Assembly (NCBI GenBank): GCA_963745595.1
Contig: CAVUYB010000008.1
Span: 62,001 to 126,000, forward strand
Origin: DASZUK01 sp963745595
GTDB taxonomy: Bacteria > Actinomycetota > Acidimicrobiia > Acidimicrobiales > RAAP-2
Reading direction: 5' to 3'
DNA length: 64,000 nucleotides
The notes under the pieces were generated by a model. It was not told the origin of the DNA. It searched no databases and saw only the letters and a program-made list of their open reading frames with translations. Both the position numbers and the translations under genes were made by a program. Positions 16,405 through 23,742 of this stretch are shown piece after piece (positions within the stretch are counted from its first letter, which is position 1; each line of letters starts with the position of its first letter).

Positions 16405-17604
16405 TCACGCCTCGGCCGCCAGGGCCGGCTCGGTCCACGGCCGCAGCGTCAGCGCGACGATCGGGAAGACGATCACCGACAGCAACCCGGCGGCGACGAG
16501 GGCCGCCGCGGTCGGTCGGGACATGAAGTGCAGCGACAGCCCGATCGTGCTGGCGATGATCGGGAACGTCAGCGACGTTGCCTGCAAGGCGGCAGCCGCG
16601 ACGGCGGCCGACGGTCGGAATTGCCGGAACAGGACGAGCGACGGCACGCCGCGGGCGGCGGCCATTCCGACGAGGAACAGCGGGACGAGGAGCAGCGTGT
16701 GGACGTCGGCGAACATCGCCCGGACGTCGAGCTTCATGCCGGTCGTGATGAAGAAGATGGGCACCAGGAAGCCGAAGCCGATGGCGTGCAGCTTGGCGGT
16801 AAACCGCTCCTTGGCCGCACCGGTGTCCCGGTTGGCCACCCGCAGCACGATGCCGGCGACGAACGCGCCGAGAACGGCGTCGACGCCGAAACGATCCGCC
16901 AGCGCGGCGAAGACGAGCAGGAGGACGAACGCGGCGCGGACCCGCAGCTGTGACGTCGTCTCGTCCAGCCGGTGGAGGGCATCGGTGAACCACCGCGATC
17001 CCCACCAGCGGGTGACGATGACCACCGCCACCGCCGCGCTGGCCACCAGGCCGACGACGTAGGCGATCTGCACCGGCGTCGACTTCGGGTCGGCCGAGAA
17101 CAGCACGGTCAGCAGGACGAGTGACGCGAACTCGCCGATCGACGCGGCGACGATGACGCCCTGCCCGAACGGTGATGTCGACTCGCCGCTGTCCCGCAGG
17201 ATCGGCACGACGACGCCGAGGGACGTCGACGTGAGCGCGAGCGCCAGGATCCGCAGGTCGGCGCTGGCGCCGGCCGCCTTCAAGATGGCCGCCAACGGGA
17301 AGGCGACGACCAGCGTGACGGCGAACGCCATCATCGCGGCGCGGCTCTGCCGGCTCCACAGCGAGTCCGGTTCCAGCTCGAGGCCGGCCAGGAAGAGCAC
17401 GAAGCCCAGACCCATGAACGAGAGGACGGTGATCGGCAGGTCGACGTGCGCCCAGCCGAGAACCTGCGGGCCGACGAGGACGCCGCCGACGACCTCGACG
17501 ACGACCGGTGGGAGGACCCGGCCCGGGACCAGCTCCGCCAGCAGCGGCGCCGCGACCGCGATCACCGCGACGATCAGCAGCCCGACGAAATTCAACGAGA
17601 CCAC
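16405..17604 (-). CDS. cation:proton antiporter, CPA2 family
   Basis: A 399-residue protein of about 12 helices with Na+/H+ exchanger (KefB/NapA-like) features: LPPVVVEVVGGVLVGP early, LGFVLFLAGLELEPD, the ASIGEFASLVLL helix, and FGVDAVLGAFVAGIVL, which normally follows the ion-binding Asp region; FVPIFFITTGMKLDVR-like (LVPIFFITTGMKLDV) marks the later part. No RCK/TrkA-N domain is attached, so it is a short CPA2 form. GTG 17604 has a GGGAGGG site upstream. It works in the cytoplasmic membrane for pH or cation balance. Selectivity (Na+ or K+) cannot be read. Confidence 0.87.
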   Translation of the reverse strand: MVSLNFVGLLIVAVIAVAAPLLAELVPGRVLPPVVVEVVGGVLVGPQVLGWAHVDLPITVLSFMGLGFVLFLAGLELEPDSLWSRQSRAAMMAFAVTLVVAFPLAAILKAAGASADLRILALALTSTSLGVVVPILRDSGESTSPFGQGVIVAASIGEFASLVLLTVLFSADPKSTPVQIAYVVGLVASAAVAVVIVTRWWGSRWFTDALHRLDETTSQLRVRAAFVLLLVFAALADRFGVDAVLGAFVAGIVLRVANRDTGAAKERFTAKLHAIGFGFLVPIFFITTGMKLDVRAMFADVHTLLLVPLFLVGMAAARGVPSLVLFRQFRPSAAVAAAALQATSLTFPIIASTIGLSLHFMSRPTAAALVAAGLLSVIVFPIVALTLRPWTEPALAAEA

Positions 17605-17688
17605 GTAGCCCTCCCCAACCCGCCAGCGTCTGCGCCGCCACTGTCGGCGCCGACGTTACGCCGCGCCGGGCGCGACGCGGTGGTCCCG

Positions 17689-17763
17689 TCGGTAGGTCTA
17701 CGACGCGACGCGGCCAGCGCGCCTACGGCGCGACGTAGCCAGCGCGCCTACGGCGCGACGCCC
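17689..17763 (-). repeat. three 25-bp tandem repeats carrying the stop codon
   Basis: Units begin at 17689, 17714 and 17739. Copies two and three agree over 22 bases; copy one agrees mainly in its right half. Read on the minus strand, each contains TAG (17748-17750, 17723-17725, 17698-17700), covering all three frames. The first of these on the minus strand is the stop of the 17748-18215 gene. Each full unit also holds a GCGCC/GGCGC hairpin. Confidence 0.8.
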
Positions 17764-18215
17764 TGCAGGGCGTCGGCGGTCCGGCGCAGCTCGTGGCGGA
17801 GGCTCTCGACGCTGCCGCGGCCGAGCAGCAGACCGGCACCGTCGGTCAACAGGACGCGGACGCGGGCCACGCCGACCGCCGTGACCGGCCCGGGCCCGGC
17901 GAGCAGATCGGCGAGACGCCGGATCTCCGGTTCGACCGCGTCGATCCGTCGACGGTCGACGGGAACCGGGCACGCCGACGGTGACCGCGGGCCGACGAGG
18001 AGCCGTTCGAGGGTGGCCGCCACGTGCCGGCGGTTTCGCGGCCGGACGAGCCGCTCGGCGTGGACGGCGATCCCGACACCGGACTCCGGCGTGGCCCCGT
18101 CGGCGAGGGCTCGATCGAGGTGGGCCGCCCGCAGTCGGGCCAGTAGCTGGACGGCCAGACCGGGTCGGCGCTCGACGATGCCGACTCCCTCCTTCTCGAT
18201 CAGGAGCACCGTCAT
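17748..18215 (-). CDS. conserved actinobacterial protein of unknown function
   Basis: A 155-residue Arg/Leu-rich soluble protein. The C-terminal part, DAVEPEIRRLADLLAGPGP followed by GVARVRVLLTDGAG, resembles small uncharacterised actinobacterial proteins that I recall but cannot name. No membrane segment or Cys motif. ATG 18215 has AGGTGG about 8 bases upstream. A 20-base perfect palindrome at 17756-17775 lies inside its last codons, next to the repeat carrying its stop. It is divergent from the CGNR regulator gene, with a 150-bp AT-richer region between them. Confidence 0.6.
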   Translation of the reverse strand: MTVLLIEKEGVGIVERRPGLAVQLLARLRAAHLDRALADGATPESGVGIAVHAERLVRPRNRRHVAATLERLLVGPRSPSACPVPVDRRRIDAVEPEIRRLADLLAGPGPVTAVGVARVRVLLTDGAGLLLGRGSVESLRHELRRTADALQGVAP

Positions 18216-18300
18216 CTCCGTGCCACCTCACGATGGCCGCCCCCTCGTCGCTGGCCTTCTCGCCGCTCGTCCGTGACCATACAAGGAGGTTTATCGGTCA

Positions 18301-18315
18301 TGACAAGACCTGTCA
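18301..18315 (+). promoter_or_regulatory. candidate operator palindrome
   Basis: TGACA-AGACC-TGTCA is a perfect 5-5-5 inverted repeat in the AT-richer region between two divergent genes, 50 bases before GTG 18366 of the CGNR regulator. An AAGGAGG at 18283-18289 nearby would place an alternative start at ATG 18300. I see no other copy. Confidence 0.35.
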
Positions 18316-18351
18316 ACCCATTTTGTAGGTCACGGAATAGTGGCCGACAGG

Positions 18352-18357
18352 TAGGCT
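18352..18357 (+). promoter_or_regulatory. candidate -10 box of the CGNR gene
   Basis: TAGGCT lies 8 bases before GTG 18366. Confidence 0.3.
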
Positions 18358-18365
18358 GCGGGTTC

Positions 18366-18941
18366 GTGGTCGTTCCGTCGTGGGTACCGCCGGAGGAGAC
18401 GAAGCCGGCACCGATGCCGCTGCTCCGGGTGCAGGCGTTCGTCAACACCTGGGAGAGCGACCGCCGGACCGACGTCCTCGCCGACGCAGGCGACGCAGGG
18501 CGATGGCTGGCGGCCGCCGGCATCGTGCCGGCCGGCACGGCGATCGCCGACGACGGTCTGCGCCGGAGCCGGGACGTTCGGGAAGCCATCCGGGCGCTGC
18601 TGGTGCACAACGAGGGCGGGGCGCCGCCGTCGGCCGAACAGCTCCGGCCGCTGCGGGACCTGCCCGACGGCGGGCGGTTCGACCTGAACGTCGGGGCCGA
18701 CGGGCAGGTCGGCCTCGGTCCGGTCGCCGGCGACGACCTCGATGCCGGCCTGCTCGGCCTGCTCCTCGTCGTCCGCGACGCCCAGGTCGACGGGACGTGG
18801 CGGCGCCTCAAGGCGTGTCACAACGACGAGTGCCAATGGGCGTTCTACGACCGCTCGCACAGCCGGCGCGGCACGTGGTGCGACATGGCCGTCTGCGGCA
18901 ACCGGATCAAGAACCGGAACCTGCGAGAGCGCCGACGCTAG
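18366..18941 (+). CDS. CGNR zinc-finger transcription regulator with ABATE domain (DUF1470)
   Basis: The N-terminal domain has the ABATE form (LLRVQAFVNTWESD, then ADAGDAGRWLAAAGIV). The C-terminal finger is CHNDECQWAFYD...GTWCDMAVCGNRIKNR, i.e. C-x4-C, then C-x4-C with the CGNR motif, which binds DNA or RNA in this family of putative stress regulators. I chose GTG 18366 (191 residues). ATG 18300 has a near-perfect AAGGAGG but would add 22 residues encoded by rare codons (AGA, AGG, TCA, AGT), which look non-coding. The gene ends 3 bases inside the convergent LysR gene. Confidence 0.83.
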   Translation: MVVPSWVPPEETKPAPMPLLRVQAFVNTWESDRRTDVLADAGDAGRWLAAAGIVPAGTAIADDGLRRSRDVREAIRALLVHNEGGAPPSAEQLRPLRDLPDGGRFDLNVGADGQVGLGPVAGDDLDAGLLGLLLVVRDAQVDGTWRRLKACHNDECQWAFYDRSHSRRGTWCDMAVCGNRIKNRNLRERRR

Positions 18942-19870
18942 GCGCCGGCGCCCGACATGCCACCGGCGCTGGCCGGAACGGCGGCGGTGCCGGTCGGGGT
19001 GGCGAGGGCGCCGAGCAGCGCGGCGACGGCTGGTCGACCGTCGTCACCGGGTCGGGTGCAGGCGATCCACGGCTCCGCCGCGATGTGGTCGGTGACCGGG
19101 AACACCTCGATCATCGTCCCGGCGGCGAGCGCGTCGGCGCAGACGAACATCGGCAGGATGCTCACCCCCATCCCGGCGACGACGGCGGCGGCGACGGACC
19201 GGAGGTCGGGGGCGACGAGCCGGAGGTCCGCAGCAAACGACCGGCCAAGGATGTCGCGCCAGAACCGCCGGGTGATCGGCAGCTCGTGGCTGTAGGCGAC
19301 CCACCGGCGCTCGGTCAGCCATTCGCCGAGGGCCGGGAGCGACCGGACCGGGCGGCCCGGCACAGCCGCCGCCGCGGCGACGAGGACGAAGCGCTTCTCG
19401 CCGACCGTCCGGCCGACGGCCTGGCGCCCGGGGCCCGAGCTCGTCACGGCCACGTCGAGGTCGCCATGGGTGAGCAGCCGTAGTAGCCCGGCGTCGTCGG
19501 CAAAGTGGGCGGTCAGCGAGAGGTCGAGTCCACCGAGACGGGGGAGGGCCTCGGACTGGAAGTACTCCGCCGTCGATCCCAACCGGACGGCGGCCGGTCG
19601 AGCGGGGACGTTCCCGGCGTCGAGGCCGGCCATGACGGTCTCCAGGCGGTCCATCGGGTCGGCGATCTCGCCGTAGAGCTCGCGCCCCCGGGGCGTTGGC
19701 TCGACGCCGGCCGGCGTGCGTACGAACAGGGCGGCGCCGATACTGCGCTCCAGGCCGGCCAGCTGCTGGCTGGCCGCCGGCTGCGAGAGGAGCCGCTGGC
19801 GGGCGCCGTCGGTCACCGAACCAGCCCGGTAGACGGCCAAGAACGTCCGGAGCCACTCCGTCCTCGCCAT
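18938..19870 (-). CDS. LysR-family transcriptional regulator
   Basis: A 310-residue protein with the N-terminal winged helix (RTFLAVYRAGSVTDGARQRL, then SQPAASQQLAGLERSIGAALFVRT at about 28-51) and the C-terminal effector domain of periplasmic-binding fold (VRLGSTAEYFQSEAL; GDLDVAVTS; VAAVVAGMGVSILP). The start ATG 19870 has TAAGCT 6 bases upstream. It is divergent from a methyltransferase gene 71 bases away, the usual placement of a LysR regulator and its target. The effector is unknown. The C-terminal tail is Gly/Ala-rich and its end overlaps the CGNR gene. Confidence 0.9.
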   Translation of the reverse strand: MARTEWLRTFLAVYRAGSVTDGARQRLLSQPAASQQLAGLERSIGAALFVRTPAGVEPTPRGRELYGEIADPMDRLETVMAGLDAGNVPARPAAVRLGSTAEYFQSEALPRLGGLDLSLTAHFADDAGLLRLLTHGDLDVAVTSSGPGRQAVGRTVGEKRFVLVAAAAAVPGRPVRSLPALGEWLTERRWVAYSHELPITRRFWRDILGRSFAADLRLVAPDLRSVAAAVVAGMGVSILPMFVCADALAAGTMIEVFPVTDHIAAEPWIACTRPGDDGRPAVAALLGALATPTGTAAVPASAGGMSGAGA

Positions 19871-19876
19871 TCGATC

Positions 19877-19882
19877 AGCTTA
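19877..19882 (-). promoter_or_regulatory. candidate -10 box of the LysR gene
   Basis: On the minus strand TAAGCT lies 6 bases before ATG 19870. Confidence 0.45.
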
Positions 19883-19941
19883 TGTCACCCGTTCAGCAGC
19901 CGACATTGCTTATTGCTGTCCGGCCATTCAGACTCGTCGTT

Positions 19942-20745
19942 ATGGACGATGCCCGCTACACCCACGGCCACCACGAGAGCGTGCTGCGGTCGCACCGTTG
20001 GCGCACGGCCGAGAACTCCGCGGCCTACCTGCTCCCGTGGCTGGCGCCGGGCATGTCGCTGCTCGACGTCGGCTGCGGACCCGGCACGATCACCGTCGAC
20101 CTGGCGCCCCGGGTCGCCCCCGGTCCGGTCGTCGGCGTGGACCGGGCCACCGAGGTGCTGGCCGAGGCCGACGCGCGGCTGGCCGACCGGCCGGCGGCGA
20201 ACGTCAGGTTCGAGCCGGGCGACATCTCGGGCCTGGCGTTCGCCGACGGTACGTTCGACGTCGTCCACGCCCACCAGGTCCTCCAGCACCTGGCGGACCC
20301 GGTGGCCGCGCTGGTCGAGATGGGCCGGGTCTGCCGGCCCGGCGGGATCGTCGCCGCCCGGGACGGCGACTACGGCGGCATGACCTGGTACCCGGCCGAC
20401 CCGGCGCTCGACCGGTGGCTGGCCATGTACCGGGCGGTTGCCCGGTCGAACAGCGGTGAGCCGGACGCCGGACGCCACCTTCTGGCCTGGGCTCGGCAGG
20501 CCGGCATCGGCGAGGTGACGCCGACCGCGTCCGTCTGGTGTTACGCCACGCCCGTCGACCGGGCCTGGTGGGGCGACTTGTGGGCCGAGCGCGTCACCCG
20601 GTCGTCCCTGGCCGACCAGGCCGTCGCCCTCGGCGCGGCCACCGCGGACGACCTCGAGGAAATGGCCGACGCCTGGCGGCGCTGGTCGGCCAGCGACGAC
20701 GGCTGGTTCTCGATCGTCAACGGCGAGGTCGTCTGCCGCGTCTGA
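19942..20745 (+). CDS. class I SAM-dependent methyltransferase
   Basis: A 267-residue protein. LLDVGCGPGTITVDLA is SAM motif I (about 37-52), VVGVDRA motif II, FDVVHAHQVLQHLADPVAAL motif IV and VCRPGGIVAARDG motif V. The remainder (ARSNSGEPDAGRHLLAWARQAGI; TPVDRAWWGDLW) matches the UbiE/arsenite-type subgroup of small-molecule methyltransferases common next to LysR regulators. ATG 19942 is chosen over upstream in-frame codons that would overlap the LysR gene. Its stop is the first unit of an 18-bp tandem repeat. Confidence 0.88.
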   Translation: MDDARYTHGHHESVLRSHRWRTAENSAAYLLPWLAPGMSLLDVGCGPGTITVDLAPRVAPGPVVGVDRATEVLAEADARLADRPAANVRFEPGDISGLAFADGTFDVVHAHQVLQHLADPVAALVEMGRVCRPGGIVAARDGDYGGMTWYPADPALDRWLAMYRAVARSNSGEPDAGRHLLAWARQAGIGEVTPTASVWCYATPVDRAWWGDLWAERVTRSSLADQAVALGAATADDLEEMADAWRRWSASDDGWFSIVNGEVVCRV

Positions 20746-20796
20746 TCAGCCGGCCAGCCGTGATCAGCCGGCGAACCCTGATCAACTGGCCAGCTC
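20743..20796. repeat. three 18-bp tandem repeats joining two convergent stop codons
   Basis: Units start at 20743, 20761 and 20779, each opening with TGATCA and followed by GCCGGC or a variant. TGATCA holds a stop on both strands: the first unit supplies the methyltransferase stop and the third supplies the stop of the minus-strand AHSA1 gene (20782-20784). The whole intergenic space is therefore repeat. Confidence 0.8.
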
Positions 20797-21240
20797 AGCA
20801 CCGAGCATGTCGAGCAGCGCCTCGGTGCCGGCGATCCGCAGGTCCGGCTCGTCCGCGCCGTCGAGGAAGATCGCCTGCTCGGTGAAGGTCAGGTGCGTGC
20901 CGCCGTCGGTGGCGACCAGCTCGACGGTCATTAGCGAGACAGAGATCCGGACGTCGCCGAGGTACATCGTGTAGCAGTTCACGATCCGTTCAGCCGGCAC
21001 GATGTCCTGGTAGCGGGCGTCGTAGGTGTGCACGACGCCGGTGCCGTCCTTGATCTGCAGGTGCTCGCGCCCACCGACCTCGAAGTCGAGCTCGTGGTCA
21101 CCCTTGTTCCACCCGGGAGGGCCGGCGAACCAGCGGGCCTTCGTCTCGGGGTCGGCGAACGCGTCGAAGACGCGGGCCGGCGACGCCGGATAGTCCCGCT
21201 CGACGACGAAGGTGACGTGGTTGGCTGAACGGTCGGTCAT
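20782..21240 (-). CDS. SRPBCC protein, AHSA1 (Aha1) family
   Basis: A 152-residue protein with the AHSA1 pattern: VTFVVERDYPASPARVFDAFADPETKARWFAGP at the start, DFEVGGREHLQI, then YQDIVPAERIVNCYTMYLGD and LTFTEQAIFLDG. It is the second gene of an operon with an ArsR regulator, with a 1-base overlap (TGATG), a pairing seen very often in Actinobacteria. The bound ligand and role of these ArsR-linked proteins are not established. Confidence 0.88.
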   Translation of the reverse strand: MTDRSANHVTFVVERDYPASPARVFDAFADPETKARWFAGPPGWNKGDHELDFEVGGREHLQIKDGTGVVHTYDARYQDIVPAERIVNCYTMYLGDVRISVSLMTVELVATDGGTHLTFTEQAIFLDGADEPDLRIAGTEALLDMLGAELAS

Positions 21241-21680
21241 CACTGTGCTCCTTTTTCTGTCGGTCTCGTGGTGTTCTTTGGCGGTCTCGTGGTCGATCGT
21301 TCTGTCGGTCGATTCCCCTCGGTCGGCCGCGCCGCGCCGTCCGGCTCGGTGGCCAGCAGCTCGCCGAGGCGGTCGAACCGCTGCTCCCAGGCCGTCCGTC
21401 GCTCGGCCACCCACCGCTCCACCGGCTGCATCGCCGACGGGTCGACCCGGCACGTCCGGACCCGACCGACCTTCTCCGAGTGGATGAGCCCGGCGGCTTC
21501 GAGTACCTGGACGTGCTGGACGACCGCGGCGAGCGACATCGAGAACGGCTTCGCGAGCTCGCTGACCGACGCCGGCCCCCGGCCGAGCCGTTCGACCATC
21601 CGGCGACGGCTCGGGTCGGCGAGGGCCTGGAACAGCCGGTCGAGCGCGGCCTGGTCGTCGGCGACGGCGGTGGCCGTCAC
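21240..21680 (-). CDS. ArsR/SmtB-family transcriptional regulator
   Basis: A 146-residue winged-helix protein: LDRLFQALADPSRRRMVERLG, SVSELAKPFSMSLAAVVQHVQVLEAAGLI is the helix-turn-helix, and GRVRTCRVDP the wing. There is no Cys metal site (no ELCVCDL), so it probably does not sense metals. The last 30 residues are Thr/Arg/Pro-rich. GTG 21680 follows a good promoter and a large palindrome, so the gene is likely self-regulated. It is coupled to the AHSA1 gene downstream. Confidence 0.88.
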   Translation of the reverse strand: MTATAVADDQAALDRLFQALADPSRRRMVERLGRGPASVSELAKPFSMSLAAVVQHVQVLEAAGLIHSEKVGRVRTCRVDPSAMQPVERWVAERRTAWEQRFDRLGELLATEPDGAARPTEGNRPTERSTTRPPKNTTRPTEKGAQ

Positions 21681-21705
21681 GGGTGTGCCCTTCGATAAAG
21701 CATCA

Positions 21706-21741
21706 ACTTGACTATCTCCCCAATCCAGGAGATTGTCAAGT
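21706..21741 (-). promoter_or_regulatory. promoter and palindromic operator of the ArsR-AHSA1 operon
   Basis: On the minus strand TTGACA (21734-21739) and GATAGT (21711-21716) are separated by 17 bases, a normal sigma-70-type promoter. The same stretch is an interrupted palindrome: ACTTGAC (21706-21712) mirrors GTCAAGT (21735-21741) and TCTCC (21715-21719) mirrors GGAGA (21728-21732). A dimeric repressor bound there would cover both boxes. Confidence 0.7.
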
Positions 21742-21776
21742 AATTGGTTTAGCGATAAAAGGGCAACCGGACGCGG

Positions 21777-21814
21777 CGAAGCCCCTGGGGCGGAGGGACC
21801 GTCCAGGGGCTTCG
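21777..21814 (-). terminator. long stem-loop, possible terminator of the STAS gene
   Basis: CGAAGCCCCTGG (21777-21788) pairs perfectly with CCAGGGGCTTCG (21803-21814) around 14 bases; outer CGCG/CGCG pairing extends it after a mismatch. It lies between the STAS gene and the ArsR promoter, and a CTTTT run follows about 15 bases later on the minus strand. A regulatory hairpin is also possible. Confidence 0.45.
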
Positions 21815-21970
21815 TCGCGATAGGCAAGTACCCGGCAAGCTCCGGGCACCATCGGTATACCCACTCCCGAGCTACCCAAACGTGCCGTGCCCGGCCCTGC
21901 GGGCGCTGGCGGCCTCGGTCCGCCGATCAGTTGTCGGCGGCCCTTCCGCAGGCGGGCCGCCGGCGGGCCA

Positions 21971-22018
21971 GTCAGCCGGCGGGCCGGTCAGCCGGCGAGC
22001 GGGTCAGCCGGCGAGCGG
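21971..22018 (-). repeat. three 16-bp tandem repeats carrying the stop codon
   Basis: Units start at 21971, 21987 and 22003; the second and third are identical (GTCAGCCGGCGAGCGG), the first differs at two positions. Each contains TCA, a TGA on the minus strand, at 22004, 21988 and 21972, so stops fall in all three frames after the STAS gene. Confidence 0.85.
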
Positions 22019-22348
22019 GTCGACGGCAACGGCCGAGGCGACCGCGCCGCGGGCGCCGACCATCGTCAGGTTGCCGCCGCGACCACGGACGTAGTGCTGG
22101 AGGCCGAAGAGGATGCCCGTGCCGATGGCGTCGACGTCGTCGAGCGCGGAAAGGTCGAGGACGACATCCCGGCAGGAGATCGAGCCGAGCTGGTCGATCT
22201 GCGTCTCGAGGGCGGCGGCCGAGCTACCGGTGAGGGCACCGCGCAGGGAAAGGACGCAGGTCGCGCCCTTCACCGCCAGCGTGACCGTGAGCGACGACCC
22301 GGGGGCACGCCATCCAGCGGTCGCGCCGTCGTTGAGTACGTCAACCAC
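22004..22348 (-). CDS. STAS-domain protein, anti-sigma-factor-antagonist type
   Basis: A 114-residue single STAS domain: VTLAVKGATCVLSLRGALTGSSAAALETQI, then VVLDLSALDDVDAIGTGILF, which fits the SpoIIAA/RsbV phosphorylation loop, though the usual Ser is replaced around DDVDAIG by Asp/Ala. No kinase partner or sigma factor lies nearby. Start GTG 22348 has GGTGGAG close upstream; the frame is open far beyond, so the start is uncertain. The stop lies in a 16-bp tandem repeat. Role by family: partner-switch control of a sigma factor or another regulator. Confidence 0.75.
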   Translation of the reverse strand: MVDVLNDGATAGWRAPGSSLTVTLAVKGATCVLSLRGALTGSSAAALETQIDQLGSISCRDVVLDLSALDDVDAIGTGILFGLQHYVRGRGGNLTMVGARGAVASAVAVDPLAG

Positions 22349-22582
22349 TTCTCCACCATCCCGACTTGTCCGCTGCTCGGGCCTGTTTCCGACCCCGACG
22401 GGTGATCGCCGGCCACGCCGGCGTACCGACCATACCCGCGGCATCGGGCGAAAAATCCGGTTGTCATCGAATCGCCACGGGCCCGCGACGGAGCACGACG
22501 TCGGTGTCACCGGCGTCCGGTCGGCGGCCCGGCGGCCGCGGACCGACGTGGCGTCCACCCCGGCCGCGCCGGAGCCCGGTCG

Positions 22583-22588
22583 TAGACT
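22583..22588 (+). promoter_or_regulatory. candidate -10 box of the parA-like gene
   Basis: TAGACT lies 6 bases before ATG 22595. Confidence 0.45.
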
Positions 22589-22594
22589 CCGGCC

Positions 22595-23368
22595 ATGGCA
22601 AAGGTCGTGGCGGTGGCGAACCAGAAGGGTGGGGTCGCCAAGACGACGACCGTCCAGGCCCTCGGCGTCGCCCTGGCCGAAGTCGGCTGGCGGGTGCTCG
22701 CCGTCGACCTCGATCCCCAGGCCTGCCTGACGTACTCGTTCGGGTGCGACCCCGACCGCCTCGACGGGTCCCTCCACGACGTTCTCGTCGGCCGCTCGAC
22801 GATGGCCGACGTCACGAGGGCGGTGCCGGGCGTGCCCGGGCTCTACCTGACCCCGGCCACCATCGACCTGGCCGGAGCGGAGGTCCATCTGTTGACGAAG
22901 ACCGGCCGCGAGCACGTCCTCGCCCGGGCCCTCGAACCGGTCCTCGCCGACTACGACGTCGTCCTCCTCGACTGCCCGCCGTCGCTGGGCATCCTGACGA
23001 TCAACGGGCTCACCGCGGCCGGAGGCGTCCTGGTGCCGCTCCAGTGCGAGGCGCTCAGCCACCGCGGCGTCGGCCAGCTGCTCGAGACCGTCGAGGACGT
23101 CCGGATGTTCGCCAACGCCGACCTCCAGGTGCTCGGCGTCGTCGCCACGATGTTCGATGGCCGGACCCGGCACGCGCGACAGGTGCTCGATGAGGTCGGG
23201 ACCCGCTACGGACTGACCGTCTTCGACCCTCCGGTCCCGAAGTCGGTGCGGTTCGCCGAGGCACCGGCCGAGGGGCGTTCGATCCTCCAGCACGCGCCCG
23301 GGTCGCCCGGTGCCGAGGCCTACCGGTCGTTGGCCGGGCAGGTCGGCGAGCTGTTGGCCGCGAGCTGA
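22595..23368 (+). CDS. ParA/Soj-type ATPase, without ParB
   Basis: A 257-residue deviant Walker ATPase: ANQKGGVAKTTTVQALG (about 8-24) with the signature Lys, VLAVDLDPQACLTYSFG as Walker A', and VVLLDCPPSLGILTINGL as Walker B. Such ATPases position chromosomes, plasmids or protein clusters. There is no parB, and the flanking gyrB/gidB-type context of the chromosomal Soj is absent, so this is an orphan that may place another cargo. It leads a compact cluster with a zinc-ribbon protein and a DedA protein (spacing 2 bases, then overlap). Confidence 0.9.
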   Translation: MAKVVAVANQKGGVAKTTTVQALGVALAEVGWRVLAVDLDPQACLTYSFGCDPDRLDGSLHDVLVGRSTMADVTRAVPGVPGLYLTPATIDLAGAEVHLLTKTGREHVLARALEPVLADYDVVLLDCPPSLGILTINGLTAAGGVLVPLQCEALSHRGVGQLLETVEDVRMFANADLQVLGVVATMFDGRTRHARQVLDEVGTRYGLTVFDPPVPKSVRFAEAPAEGRSILQHAPGSPGAEAYRSLAGQVGELLAAS

Positions 23369-23370
23369 CC

Positions 23371-23742
23371 GTGCCACCGGAGGAACCCGAAGCCGAGGCT
23401 GAACCTGAAGGCGAACGGGGTCGGCCCACTGGCGACCCGCTCGGCAAGCGGGCGCTCTTCTCTATTGCACCGGCCTCTATTGCGCCGGTCTCTATTGCGC
23501 CGGTCTCTATTGCGCCGGGTGAAGCGCCGGACGGGACGGCGGTCGACGCCGACTTGGTCGTCGGGCGCGGCCCGATCACGGTCACCTGTTCGACCTGCGA
23601 TGCGGTGTCGCGGATCGGCGTCCTCGACTTCCTCGTCTACCAGCTGCCGGTCGGCTACTGGGTGCCCCGCGGGCGGTTCGGCCATCGGATGACCTGCCCG
23701 TCCTGTCGTCGGCGGGTGTGGGCCGGCGTGACGCTGCGTTGA
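23371..23742 (+). CDS. small protein with two CxxC pairs (zinc-ribbon-like)
   Basis: A 123-residue protein. The first half is acidic and Pro-rich with a fourfold Ser-Ile-Ala-Pro-x repeat (residues about 31-50). The second half has TCSTCDAVSRIG and MTCPSCRRRVW, spaced like a four-Cys zinc ribbon, with a hydrophobic stretch DFLVYQLPVGYWVP between. GTG 23371 follows the ParA stop by 2 bases, so it is co-translated. I do not recognise a family; a partner of ParA is possible but only by position. Confidence 0.65.
   Translation: MPPEEPEAEAEPEGERGRPTGDPLGKRALFSIAPASIAPVSIAPVSIAPGEAPDGTAVDADLVVGRGPITVTCSTCDAVSRIGVLDFLVYQLPVGYWVPRGRFGHRMTCPSCRRRVWAGVTLR
23461..23520 (+). repeat. four 15-bp tandem repeats inside a gene
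   Basis: Four units of TCTATTGC(G/A)CCGG plus two bases start at 23461, 23476, 23491 and 23506. The middle two are identical. Each encodes Ser-Ile-Ala-Pro and one variable residue. It is AT-richer than its surroundings and keeps the frame, so copy number can vary without breaking the protein. Confidence 0.9.

Noticed and set aside
22349..23377. Upstream extension of the STAS frame opposite the ParA gene
   Set aside because: Only 22004-22348 reads as a STAS domain. The rest is antisense to ParA and has no domain features.
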